Source: a bacterium GBS-1 (GTDB lineage Bacteria; Synergistota; GBS-1). Taken from it: a stretch of DNA of 64,000 bases. The translations under genes and the position numbers were made by a program. The notes beneath the pieces are model-generated. The model searched no databases and was not told where the DNA came from. It was given only the letters and a program-made list of their open reading frames with translations. The stretch is from contig LEKQ01000007.1 of the NCBI GenBank assembly GCA_001443005.1, forward strand, positions 1-64,000, given 5' to 3'. Below are positions 18,517 through 26,301 of this stretch, one piece after another (position 1 is the stretch's first letter; the number at the start of each line of letters is the position of its first letter).

Positions 18517-19491
18517 TTAGTAGTCATACCCTCTATCATCGACAAATAGGTCGGTTAAAGCATCCTCAGGTGGTGGGAAGTCACTCTCTTCAGCAAAACG
18601 AATAGCCTCTTCGATCTCTTTCTCCACCTTTTCCCATATTTCCCTCTTCTTCCCTTCCGTTAGTATTCCCTCTTCGAAGAGCTTCTTCTCGAACCTTCCT
18701 ATTGGTTCCTTTTCCCAGAACCTCTTAACTTCGTCCTTGGTTCTGTAGAGCTCCGGGTCTCCGACGAAGTGCCCCTTAAGCCTGTAGGTTTTAGCTTCTA
18801 TGAGCGTCGGTCCCTCTCCCCGTCTCGCTCTTTCTATAGCTTCCTTAGCTGCCTCGTATACCGCTAAGACATCATTTCCATCGACGCTTATCCCAGGCAT
18901 GTTGTAGCCAACTGCTCTGGCTGATATGTCCAATACCGATGTGGTTTCCGGCATATAGGCTGTTGAAGCATACATGTTGTTCTCACAAACGAATATTACA
19001 GGAAGCTTGTAAATCGATGCCCAGTTAAGCCCCTCATGGAATGTTCCTCTGTTTGAGGCTCCATCTCCGAAGTAGCATACAACGACCTGATCGCTCTTTC
19101 TTACTAGTTTGATCGCCATTCCGGCTCCTACCGCTATGGGTATTCCTCCTCCAACCACACCGTTGGCGCCTAGGACTCCAAGAGAGAAATCCATTATGTG
19201 CATTGACCCGCCTTTGCCCTTGCAATATCCGGTCTTCTTTCCATATAGCTCTGCCATCATTAGCTTCAGGTCAGCTCCTTTGGCTATCATGTGCCCATGC
19301 CCTCTGTGCGTGCTCGTTATGTAATCGTCTGGACGTAGATTAGCTGATACGCCTGTGGCTACCGCTTCCTCTCCCACGTAGGAGTGGATAAAACCGGGGA
19401 TCTTGCCCTGTAGGAATAGCTCCTCAGCCTTCGTGTCAAAGAGCCTTATCCTTACCATAGTTTCATAAAGATCGAGCAGATTGACCCCCAT
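18517..19491 (-). CDS. pdhA: 2-oxo-acid (pyruvate/acetoin-type) dehydrogenase E1 alpha subunit
   Basis: A 324-residue E1alpha. The thiamine-diphosphate motif starts at GDGASNRGTFHEGLN and ends near CENNMYA; STHRGHGHMIAKG carries the conserved histidines. GKGGSMHIMD and the phosphorylation-loop-like YRLKGHFVGD are also present. ATG at 19491 follows AGGAGGTG. The promoter upstream is TTGCAA-17-TAAAAT on the minus strand. Together with E1beta and E2 it forms an oxidative decarboxylase complex lacking a local E3. Confidence 0.92.
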   Translation of the reverse strand: MGVNLLDLYETMVRIRLFDTKAEELFLQGKIPGFIHSYVGEEAVATGVSANLRPDDYITSTHRGHGHMIAKGADLKLMMAELYGKKTGYCKGKGGSMHIMDFSLGVLGANGVVGGGIPIAVGAGMAIKLVRKSDQVVVCYFGDGASNRGTFHEGLNWASIYKLPVIFVCENNMYASTAYMPETTSVLDISARAVGYNMPGISVDGNDVLAVYEAAKEAIERARRGEGPTLIEAKTYRLKGHFVGDPELYRTKDEVKRFWEKEPIGRFEKKLFEEGILTEGKKREIWEKVEKEIEEAIRFAEESDFPPPEDALTDLFVDDRGYDY

Positions 19492-19532
19492 TCTCGTAAG
19501 TTCACCTCCTATTTTGATGATCTGTTATTAAA

Positions 19533-19561
19533 ATTTTATCCTAAAATTTTTGGTGTTGCAA
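19533..19561 (-). promoter_or_regulatory. Promoter of the E1alpha-E1beta-E2 operon
   Basis: On the minus strand, TTGCAA (19561-19556) and TAAAAT (19538-19533) are separated by exactly 17 bases, upstream of the AGGAGGTG site and ATG of E1alpha. The box quality is moderate and the spacing ideal. Confidence 0.55.
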
Positions 19562-19577
19562 CCATACTATATGTTTC

Positions 19578-19618
19578 TTGTCAAATTATTGACAATGTCG
19601 AGGAGGTTAATATATACT
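19578..19618 (+). promoter_or_regulatory. dctP promoter with overlapping inverted repeat
   Basis: TTGACA at 19589-19594 and TATACT at 19613-19618 with an 18-base spacer make a good promoter for the TRAP operon. The -35 lies inside an inverted repeat, TTGTCAA (19578-19584) then ATTA then TTGACAA (19589-19595), which could be an operator. The start codon of dctP follows at 19678. Confidence 0.6.
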
Positions 19619-19677
19619 TTTATTGTATCATTAGTCTGCTAGTGGTGTTTTATTAAATCCAGGGAGGTGAAGTTAAG

Positions 19678-20727
19678 ATGAGAGGTAAGGCGGCGGTTTT
19701 GAAGGTTACCTTAGGCATCGCGCTTGTCGTAGCTCTTTTCGTGGGCTTAGCTTTCGCTCAGACGAAGACCCTCATTGGGGCAAGCTGCTTCCCCCTTAAG
19801 TCTCCCTTGGGTAAGTACGGAATAGTTTCCTGGGCTGAGAAGGTTGAGGCTATGAGCGGGGGGCGCTTGAAGATCAGGCTTCATGAGCCGGGAGAGATTG
19901 TGCCAGCTACCGAAGTTCTTGATGCTGTCAGGAAGGGAGTAGTCGATGTGGGAATGAATACACCTGCGTGGCAGAAGGGAGAGTTTCCCGCGGGTGACCT
20001 CTTTTACACCCTTCCAGGTGGTGTCTTTGACTTCCATGACCTCTTCGTCTGGATGTATAGCGGTGAGGGTATAAAGCTTCAGCAAGAGATGTATAAGGGA
20101 GCGGTGGTTGCTTTTCCATTGGGCTTAACGCCTCCTGAGGAGATCTGGTCAACCAAGCCCGTCAAAACCTTAGAAGATATCAAGGGGTTGAAGATAAGGG
20201 CGGCTGGTTTGAGCATGGAGCTTTGGAAGGCCTTAGGAGCTTCCGTCGTTCTTCTTCCCGCTGGTGAAGTTATACCTGCTCTAAGGAGAGGTTTAATAGA
20301 TGCAGCTGAATTCGCCTATCCTTCTATGGATTACGCTTTAGGGCTGCATGAGGTTGCTAAGTATCTCTTTAACCCACCGATTCACATGGGTTCCAATATG
20401 TTCCAGCTCCTTATAAACCCTAAGGTTTGGGATGGCTTAGCTCCTGACCTTAAGGAGATAATTAAGAACGCGGCCATTGCCGCTACGATTGAGGGGTACT
20501 GTCAGGCCTGGGTGGATTCGATGGAAGCCTTCGAGAAGATAAAGCAGGCTGGCGTTCAGATGACCAAGCTCTCGCCTGAGGATCAGAAGAAAGCGAAGGA
20601 GATAGCCTTTAAGATACTTGAGGAAAAGGCAAAAGAGGACGAGTACTTCAAGAAGGTCTGGGAGTCTCAGAAGAGGTTCCTCGAGAAGATAAGACCGTTC
20701 TACGAGTTCAGTAAGTTCGATATATAA
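19678..20727 (+). CDS. dctP: TRAP transporter solute-binding protein DctP
   Basis: A 349-residue periplasmic DctP-family protein. The signal peptide has a basic start (MRGK), a hydrophobic core and a likely cut after GLAFA. The conserved carboxylate-binding region includes EIWSTKPVKTLEDIKGLKIRAAG with its arginine, then LPAGEVIPALRRGLIDAAEF. It captures a carboxylate, possibly a 2-oxo acid or other organic acid, for the DctQM membrane pair. ATG at 19678 follows GGGAGGTG. A strong stem-loop separates it from dctQ. Confidence 0.93.
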   Translation: MRGKAAVLKVTLGIALVVALFVGLAFAQTKTLIGASCFPLKSPLGKYGIVSWAEKVEAMSGGRLKIRLHEPGEIVPATEVLDAVRKGVVDVGMNTPAWQKGEFPAGDLFYTLPGGVFDFHDLFVWMYSGEGIKLQQEMYKGAVVAFPLGLTPPEEIWSTKPVKTLEDIKGLKIRAAGLSMELWKALGASVVLLPAGEVIPALRRGLIDAAEFAYPSMDYALGLHEVAKYLFNPPIHMGSNMFQLLINPKVWDGLAPDLKEIIKNAAIAATIEGYCQAWVDSMEAFEKIKQAGVQMTKLSPEDQKKAKEIAFKILEEKAKEDEYFKKVWESQKRFLEKIRPFYEFSKFDI

Positions 20728-20731
20728 GTCC

Positions 20732-20770
20732 ATTTTAAGGGGAGGTGAGAAAAACACCTCCCCTTAAAAT
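20732..20770. terminator. Stem-loop between dctP and dctQ (partial terminator or mRNA stabiliser)
   Basis: A 16-base-pair perfect stem (20732-20747 with 20755-20770) has a seven-base A-rich loop and lies 4 bases after the dctP stop. No T-run follows, so I read it as a partial terminator or a 3' stabiliser of the dctP message. It lets the binding protein be made in excess over the membrane subunits. Confidence 0.65.
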
Positions 20771-20801
20771 AATATTGAGTTCTGATGGAGGAGGTCTCCG
20801 G

Positions 20802-21296
20802 ATGATGGCCTTTGTAGAAAGGATCGTCAGGATGCTTGGCAAGGGTGGAGCGTGGCTGGTGATTCCGCTAAATCTCGTAGTTTTGTATGAGGTGTTCATA
20901 AGATATGTCTTAAATAGACCGACGGATTGGGTTTATGATACAGCATGGATGTTATTTAGTGCACTTTTCCTTCTCGGTGGGGGTTGGACCCTTCAGGAGG
21001 GGAGGCACGTTAGGATAGATATAATTCTTAACGCCTTGCCTGGGAGGGTGAGGCTTGTCTGGGAGATATTCTTCTATGTGGTTATGCTTATACCCATAAT
21101 GGCTATCCTCTCTTGGAAGGGGGTTGAGTATGCGTCCTACGCGTGGAGGATGGGGGAGAGGCTTTCAACCACCACCTGGGGATTCCCCTCTGCTCCCGTG
21201 AAGACTATGATACCTCTGGGGTTTTCTTTGGTTCTCGTTCAGGGGATAGTTGAGCTTATTAAGAACTTAAGGAAGCTAAAGCAAGGGAGGGTTTAA
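20802..21296 (+). CDS. dctQ: TRAP transporter small permease DctQ
   Basis: A 164-residue protein with four membrane helices and the DctQ-typical segment YVLNRPTDWVYDTAWMLFSA followed by LLGGGWTLQEGRHVRIDI. It is the small membrane subunit bridging the binding protein and DctM. ATG at 20802 has GGAGGAGG upstream; a longer reading from 20745 would start inside the intergenic stem-loop and is rejected. Confidence 0.9.
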   Translation: MMAFVERIVRMLGKGGAWLVIPLNLVVLYEVFIRYVLNRPTDWVYDTAWMLFSALFLLGGGWTLQEGRHVRIDIILNALPGRVRLVWEIFFYVVMLIPIMAILSWKGVEYASYAWRMGERLSTTTWGFPSAPVKTMIPLGFSLVLVQGIVELIKNLRKLKQGRV

Positions 21297-21299
21297 GCT

Positions 21300-22619
21300 A
21301 TGTCGCCTGAGGTAATGGCCTTGATCGCGATGATACTCGTTATATGTTTGGTTTTAGCAGGTGTGCGTCTTGCCTTCGCTTTCATGTTTTTGGCGGTTCT
21401 TTTCGGTTATCTCTATAGAGGGCCTACTATATTGGACCTATTTATACAGAAGACTTATGAAGTGATGCAAAATGAAGTGTTGATAGCAGTTCCTCTGTTC
21501 GTTTTTATGGGTTTAATTTTGGAGAGGAGCGAGGCGGCGGAAAGGCTATTTAGTACGATGTTTCAGCTTTTTGGTCCCATCCGTGGGGGGCTCGCGATAA
21601 CCACGATAATCATAAGTACTCTGTTTGCTGCTTGCACTGGTATAATAGCTGCTTCTGTAACCATGATGGCCTTGATAGCTTTTCCTGCAATGCTTAAGAG
21701 GAAATACGATAAGGGGCTTGCATCTGGTGTGGTTTGTGCGGGTGGGACCTTGGGTATACTGATTCCCCCAAGCGTCATGTTGGTTATGATGGGACCAATG
21801 TGTAACCTCTCTGTAGCTAAGCTTTTCGCTGGAGCCATGTTTCCAGGGTTATTGCTTTCAGCGTTGTATATCGCTTATATTCTTCTGGTCTCCTGGTTAA
21901 AGCCTGAGGTTGCTCCCGCTGTTAGCGTGGCTGAAAGAACAGCTGAGAAGAAGACGCTAATAATTCAGACCCTCATATATATGATACCAGTTTTTGGTTT
22001 GCTTGTAGGAGTGCTCGGTTCCATTCTCTTAGGAATGGCTACCCCTACGGAAGCCTCGGCAGTCGGGGCCCTTGGGGCCATCATAATAGCCTTGGTTTAC
22101 AGGAGACTGACCTTGGAGACCCTTAAGTTAGCTGTTTATGAGACGCTTAAGATAACCTCCATGGTTTTCTTCGTCATAGTGGGAGCAGGTATGTTCACCT
22201 CTGTTTTCTTGTTTATGAGGGGTGGAGCTATGGTAGAGGCCTTACTAATGGCTACAGGGTTTGGCAAGTGGGGGATTTTGGCCTTGATGATGTTCGTGGT
22301 TTTTATTTTAGGGATGTTCATAGACTGGATAGGCATACTATATATAGTCCTTCCGGTATTTTTGCCTGTGGCCGTTAATCTCGGTTTTGATCCTCTTTAC
22401 TTCGTTGAGCTTATAGCGATAAACCTTCAAATGTCCTTCCTGACTCCACCTTTTGCCTATGCTATATTCTTCCTGAAAGGGGTAGCTCCGCCTGAGGTGA
22501 AGACCACCGATATATATAGAGGGGTTGTTCCCTTTGTAGCCTTACAGGCTGTGGGTCTTGCCCTTTGCATAGCCTTTCCTGAAATCATCATGTGGCTGCC
22601 TACGGTTACCCTTAAGTGA
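21300..22619 (+). CDS. dctM: TRAP transporter large permease DctM
   Basis: A 439-residue, twelve-helix DctM subunit, the ion-coupled transport channel. Conserved motifs are AVPLFVFMGLILERS, GGLAITTIIISTLFAACTGI, GTLGILIPPSVMLVMMG and ATPTEASAVGALGA. It lies three bases after dctQ and is followed ten bases on by the PPC-domain gene, suggesting one transcript. Confidence 0.95.
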   Translation: MSPEVMALIAMILVICLVLAGVRLAFAFMFLAVLFGYLYRGPTILDLFIQKTYEVMQNEVLIAVPLFVFMGLILERSEAAERLFSTMFQLFGPIRGGLAITTIIISTLFAACTGIIAASVTMMALIAFPAMLKRKYDKGLASGVVCAGGTLGILIPPSVMLVMMGPMCNLSVAKLFAGAMFPGLLLSALYIAYILLVSWLKPEVAPAVSVAERTAEKKTLIIQTLIYMIPVFGLLVGVLGSILLGMATPTEASAVGALGAIIIALVYRRLTLETLKLAVYETLKITSMVFFVIVGAGMFTSVFLFMRGGAMVEALLMATGFGKWGILALMMFVVFILGMFIDWIGILYIVLPVFLPVAVNLGFDPLYFVELIAINLQMSFLTPPFAYAIFFLKGVAPPEVKTTDIYRGVVPFVALQAVGLALCIAFPEIIMWLPTVTLK

Positions 22620-22629
22620 GGTGGTATGG

Positions 22630-23118
22630 TTGGATAACGTAGTAAGGGTCTCTTCATGTGAGTCTAAAGCTGGGAGAGTCATTGTAGGAAGGATCTTGCC
22701 TGAAACGGATCTTATCGACGGTATATTGGAGATATGCGATAGGCATGGCATTAAGAGTGGGAGCATAGATGTGGTTTTGGGGAGTTTAAGGAGATTTACC
22801 TTCGTTTACCCTGTTAAGGATGAATCTCAGAAGCTTGGGGTTAAATATTGCGATCCTGTTGTGATTGAGGGGCCAATTGAGCTTCTCTCGGCTAACGGCA
22901 TTGTTGGATTAAATCAGAATGGGGTAAAAGCGATTCATCTTCACGCTGTGGTTTCTGATGAGATGGCGAATCTTCACGGGGGGCACGTGGTTAAGGGTAA
23001 TCCAGTTTTGGTAACCGTAGAGGTTGTTATAAGGGAGTTGCCTGACGTGAATATAGTGAGGGAGATGGATGAGGAGACTGGTTTTCCTCTGTTTAAGTTC
23101 CTCACTAAGGGGGGTTAA
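22630..23118 (+). CDS. PPC/DUF296-domain protein
   Basis: About 162 residues covering one PPC (plants and prokaryotes conserved, PF03479) domain. Features include ILPETDLIDGILEICDRHGIKSG, the core IHLHAVVSDEMANLHGGHVVKGNPV with three histidines, and VEVVIREL. In plants the domain follows AT-hooks; stand-alone bacterial forms have unknown function and may bind metal or a small ligand. TTG at 22630 is five bases after GAGGTGG and preferred over GTG at 22621. Its place after dctM suggests a link to the imported carboxylate. Confidence 0.82.
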   Translation: MDNVVRVSSCESKAGRVIVGRILPETDLIDGILEICDRHGIKSGSIDVVLGSLRRFTFVYPVKDESQKLGVKYCDPVVIEGPIELLSANGIVGLNQNGVKAIHLHAVVSDEMANLHGGHVVKGNPVLVTVEVVIRELPDVNIVREMDEETGFPLFKFLTKGG

Positions 23119-23124
23119 ACTGTG

Positions 23125-23880
23125 ATGGAGTTTGATTTCTCGGATAAGGTTGCCTTAATTACGGGGGGAGGAAGAGGGATAGGGCGAGCAATAGCCCTAT
23201 CCCTTTCAGCTAAGGGTGCTTCAGTCATAGTTTTCGATCTTCTTGAGAAGGAGGGTAGGGAGTTAATCGAGGAAATAGAAAGAGGCGGATGTAGGGGAGA
23301 TTTCTTTAAGGTCGATGTCTCTAACTTCGATGAGGTTAAGGAGGTCACGAGCGAAGTTTTGCGAAAGTATGGCAAGGTGGACATATTGGTTAATAACGCA
23401 GGTATAGTTTATACTAAACCCTTCATTGAGTGCGAGCCTCAGGAGTGGAACAAAGTTATAGCCGTTAACCTTATCGGTGTCTTTAACATGTGTTATGCTG
23501 TATTTCCCCATATGATTGAAAGAAGAAAAGGGAAGATAATAAACATAGCTTCTGTAGCTGGGAAGCGTGGGGGAGGTATCTTTGGGAACTCGATATACGC
23601 TGCTTCTAAGGGAGGGGTTATAGCCTTTACTAAGGCTTTAGCTCGTGAGGGTGGTCCCTACGGAGTTCACGTTAACGCCATATGTCCTGGTCCAACTGAA
23701 ACGCGAATGTTAAACGGTTTTCCTGAAGATAAAAAGAAAGCATTTATGGAGACTATTCCTCTTCGTCGTTTTGGAAGGCCTGAAGATATAGCTTATGCGG
23801 TTTTGTTTTTAGCTTCTGACTATTCGGATTTTATAACGGGTGAGATAATGGATGTAGATGGTGGAATAATGATGGATTAG
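23125..23880 (+). CDS. SDR-family NAD(P)-dependent oxidoreductase
   Basis: A 251-residue classical short-chain dehydrogenase. It has the cofactor loop TGGGRGIG, NNAG, the catalytic serine in IASVAG and YAASKGG (YxxxK), and a C-terminal ITGEIMDVDGG. It resembles FabG-type 3-oxoacyl reductases, but as the last gene of the TRAP cluster it more likely acts on the imported hydroxy- or oxo-acid. GTG at 23122 is an alternative start. Its stop overlaps the convergent DUF2148 gene by four bases. Confidence 0.88.
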   Translation: MEFDFSDKVALITGGGRGIGRAIALSLSAKGASVIVFDLLEKEGRELIEEIERGGCRGDFFKVDVSNFDEVKEVTSEVLRKYGKVDILVNNAGIVYTKPFIECEPQEWNKVIAVNLIGVFNMCYAVFPHMIERRKGKIINIASVAGKRGGGIFGNSIYAASKGGVIAFTKALAREGGPYGVHVNAICPGPTETRMLNGFPEDKKKAFMETIPLRRFGRPEDIAYAVLFLASDYSDFITGEIMDVDGGIMMD

Positions 23881-24389
23881 GTCTTCTTAACTCTGTCGAA
23901 GAAGGGATTCTTTCCTGATACGCTAAGAGGAATACCATAAGCTACTTTTACATCCTCTCCTAGGATCCCAAGGTTTATGCAAGCCCTTCCTATTGAATAC
24001 ATTACTCTGTTGTCTACGCATAACTCCTTTGCTACGGATACCGCTGACCCTATTGCTATACCTAAATCTACTAGTGAGCTTGCTTTGCGCGCCATCTCTT
24101 CATCCTCTATTTCCTCAAATGGTTCACTGGTTTTTTTCCATTTAGTACCTATTATTACAACCACCCTATCTTCGATGTTCTCAGCATCCCTTATGAAGAA
24201 GGGGATGTTTTCTCTTTGCCCGATTCTTACCATCTCTTCTTGGATTTTCTTTAATTCCTCTCCGTAGATTATAGCGGTGACTATAAAGTCCTGCCCTCTC
24301 GCTTTAGGCGCCGTTCGGGCGGCTATGCACATCTTCGTGGCTACATCTATCAAGGCATTTAACTCGGTTTCTGGATTTATCTTAAGCAT
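23877..24389 (-). CDS. DUF2148 (ferredoxin-domain-like) protein lacking the cysteine cluster
   Basis: A 170-residue protein whose start (ATKMCIAARTAPKARGQDFI) and end (DLGIAIGSAVSVAKEL, VDNRVMYSIGRA, YGIPLSVSGKNPFFDR) match DUF2148. In most relatives the middle holds a run of cysteines that would bind an iron-sulphur cluster. Here that part reads IGTKWKKTSEPFEEIED with no cysteine; only scattered C21, one in ELCVDN and one in GRACIN remain. Function is unknown. It is coded 13 bases downstream of tdh. Confidence 0.78.
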   Translation of the reverse strand: MLKINPETELNALIDVATKMCIAARTAPKARGQDFIVTAIIYGEELKKIQEEMVRIGQRENIPFFIRDAENIEDRVVVIIGTKWKKTSEPFEEIEDEEMARKASSLVDLGIAIGSAVSVAKELCVDNRVMYSIGRACINLGILGEDVKVAYGIPLSVSGKNPFFDRVKKT

Positions 24390-24402
24390 TTTTTATCCCT
24401 CC

Positions 24403-25440
24403 TTAGGGTTTAATGAGTATCTTTCCACAGGTTCCATCCTCCACAAGGTGCATTGCCTTTTCGAATTCCTCGAGAGGTAGCTCATGGGTTATTATCGGGT
24501 CTATGTTTAGCTTTCTCTTCTCAAGGAGCTCTCTTACCTTCCACCAGGTTGAGAATATCTTTCTTCCACTTATCCCGTAAACTCTGGCTGCTTTAAACAC
24601 CAAGAGGGAATTAGGTTCAAGGTTTATCTCCTGTCCGAATAATCCTACCAAGCTAACCCTTCCCCCTTTTGTTAGAGCTTCTAAACCGCTTCTTAGGGCT
24701 TTGGGGGATCCTGAGCATTCGATTAGAACATCAACCCCATCTCCGTGAGTGTATTCCAGAGTCGCTTCTGCAAGGTTGGTTTCCTTGGGATTTATAACCT
24801 TATCCGCTCCGACCTCTTTGGCTAAGGATAGTCTATACTCCTTAACGTCACTTGCGTATATTTCGCTGGCACCAGAGGCCCTTGCTACCGCTATGGCAAA
24901 CAGCCCTATGGGGCCACAACCTGTTACAAGAACGCTTTTTCCTGAGATATCCTCAGCTAATACTCCCTCTAATGCGACCCCCAAGGGTTCTTGAACGGCG
25001 CAGTGTTTTAGAGGTATATCCTTCGGGTTTCTCCAAAGGACCTTCTCGGGCACGGTTATATATTCTGCGAAGGACCCAGGAGTATGTATGCCTAAGAGCT
25101 TCATAGACTTGCATATTCCTTGATTTCCCGTTAAGCACTGTTTACAGATCCCACAGAATATGTGAGTCTCAGCTGACACTATATCTCCAACCTTAACTTG
25201 GCTTATGCTTCTGCCAATTTCAACCACCTCTCCTACGAACTCGTGTCCTAATATGTGGGGTAGCTTGACGTTGCTTTGAGCCCATGGGTTCCAGCTATAT
25301 ATGTGGTGATCAGTTCCGCAGACCGCGCTATATATAACCCTGATTAATGCTTCATCCTCTTTGGGCTTCGGGATATCCACCTCTTTTAGGATCGCTCCTA
25401 TGCCTTCTTTCTCTTTCACTATTGCTTTCATCTTTTTCAA
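24403..25440 (-). CDS. tdh: Zinc-dependent alcohol dehydrogenase, L-threonine 3-dehydrogenase type
   Basis: A 345-residue medium-chain dehydrogenase. VCGTDHHIYSWNPWAQ followed by LPHILGHEFVGEVVEIG is characteristic of threonine 3-dehydrogenase. Structural zinc cysteines are in CGICKQCLTGNQGIC, and the NAD loop is VTGCGPIG. TDH oxidises threonine to 2-amino-3-ketobutyrate. Possible starts are TTG 25446, TTG 25440 and ATG 25431; TTG 25440 has the best distance to GGAGGG. The 2-amino-3-ketobutyrate CoA-ligase partner is not in the window. Confidence 0.85.
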   Translation of the reverse strand: MKKMKAIVKEKEGIGAILKEVDIPKPKEDEALIRVIYSAVCGTDHHIYSWNPWAQSNVKLPHILGHEFVGEVVEIGRSISQVKVGDIVSAETHIFCGICKQCLTGNQGICKSMKLLGIHTPGSFAEYITVPEKVLWRNPKDIPLKHCAVQEPLGVALEGVLAEDISGKSVLVTGCGPIGLFAIAVARASGASEIYASDVKEYRLSLAKEVGADKVINPKETNLAEATLEYTHGDGVDVLIECSGSPKALRSGLEALTKGGRVSLVGLFGQEINLEPNSLLVFKAARVYGISGRKIFSTWWKVRELLEKRKLNIDPIITHELPLEEFEKAMHLVEDGTCGKILIKP

Positions 25441-25462
25441 TTTCAATCCCTCCTTTTTAGGT

Positions 25463-25471
25463 ATTATAGCA
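25463..25471 (-). promoter_or_regulatory. Extended -10 promoter for tdh
   Basis: On the minus strand the sequence reads TGC then TATAAT (25468-25463), about 23 bases upstream of the tdh start. No clear -35 is seen. It lies back to back with the livG promoter. Confidence 0.5.
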
Positions 25472-25481
25472 CTTAGTTGAT

Positions 25482-25510
25482 TTGCCTTATCTTAGAATTT
25501 GAGTTATAAT
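25482..25510 (+). promoter_or_regulatory. livG promoter
   Basis: TTGCCT (25482-25487) and TATAAT (25505-25510) are separated by exactly 17 bases. The expected transcript start is only a few bases before the livG ATG at 25525, so the leader would be very short and the ribosome site weak. Confidence 0.65.
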
Positions 25511-25524
25511 GATTGTGAAAGCCT

Positions 25525-26301
25525 ATGGGTAGAGATATAATTCTTGAGGTTAAGGGATTAACTAAAAGATTTGGTGGTTTGGAAGCGTTAAAGGATGTTT
25601 CCTTTTTCGTGGGTGAAGGGGAGATATTAGGGCTCGTTGGCCCTAACGGTGCGGGGAAGACTACCTGCTTTAACCTCATAAGCGGTGTCCTAAAACCTAC
25701 AAGCGGTGAAGTTTTCTTCATGGGTAGAAAGATAACCGGTTTACCTCCTCATAGGATTGCTAAGCTGGGCATCGCAAGAACCTTTCAAATTGTTCGTCCC
25801 TTTAAGGGATTAACTTCCTTACAAAACGTGATCTCAGGTTGTGGTGGTGTTCGCTATGATAGGCTGTTTGAGAGCCTTGCACCCTACGACATGCATCCCT
25901 TTAGGGATAAGGCCTTAGGTTTGCTTGAAGATGTTGGGCTTAAAGGCTTTGAGAATAATCTGGCAGGAGTCCTTCCCTTAGGCTGTTTAAGGAGGCTTGA
26001 GATAGCAAGAGCTCTCGCCCTTAACCCGAAGCTTCTGCTCTTAGATGAATCCTTTTCTGGATTAAGCCATGAAGAGATCGAACCATTAATGGATCTAATA
26101 AGGAGGATAAGGGATCGAGGGGTTTCTGTTCTTCTCATAGAGCATAATATGAGAGTAGCTATGGAGCTTTGCGAGAGGATAGTTGTCCTAGATCACGGGC
26201 AGAAGATAGCGGAAGGGCCACCAGAGGAGATAAGGAACGACCCTAAGGTTATAGAGGCATATCTCGGTAGGGGTGGGAGTGAGGAGATTGGCTCTGCTTG
26301 A
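25525..26301 (+). CDS. livG: Branched-chain amino acid ABC transporter ATPase LivG
   Basis: A 258-residue ATPase with Walker A GPNGAGKTT, KLGIARTFQIVRPFKGLT and an H-loop in LLIEHNMRVAM. The ABC signature is altered: LPLGCLRRLEIARAL where LivG proteins normally read LSYGQQRRLEIARAL. The residue after Walker B is also changed (LLLDESFSGL instead of DEPxxGL). With LivF it powers the LivHM permease coded at 14592-16300. It overlaps livF by 14 bases. Confidence 0.92.
   Translation: MGRDIILEVKGLTKRFGGLEALKDVSFFVGEGEILGLVGPNGAGKTTCFNLISGVLKPTSGEVFFMGRKITGLPPHRIAKLGIARTFQIVRPFKGLTSLQNVISGCGGVRYDRLFESLAPYDMHPFRDKALGLLEDVGLKGFENNLAGVLPLGCLRRLEIARALALNPKLLLLDESFSGLSHEEIEPLMDLIRRIRDRGVSVLLIEHNMRVAMELCERIVVLDHGQKIAEGPPEEIRNDPKVIEAYLGRGGSEEIGSA

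Noticed and set aside
23877-24389. DUF2148 gene as a pseudogene
   Set aside because: The frame is open and both conserved ends are intact, so loss of cysteines alone does not mean decay.
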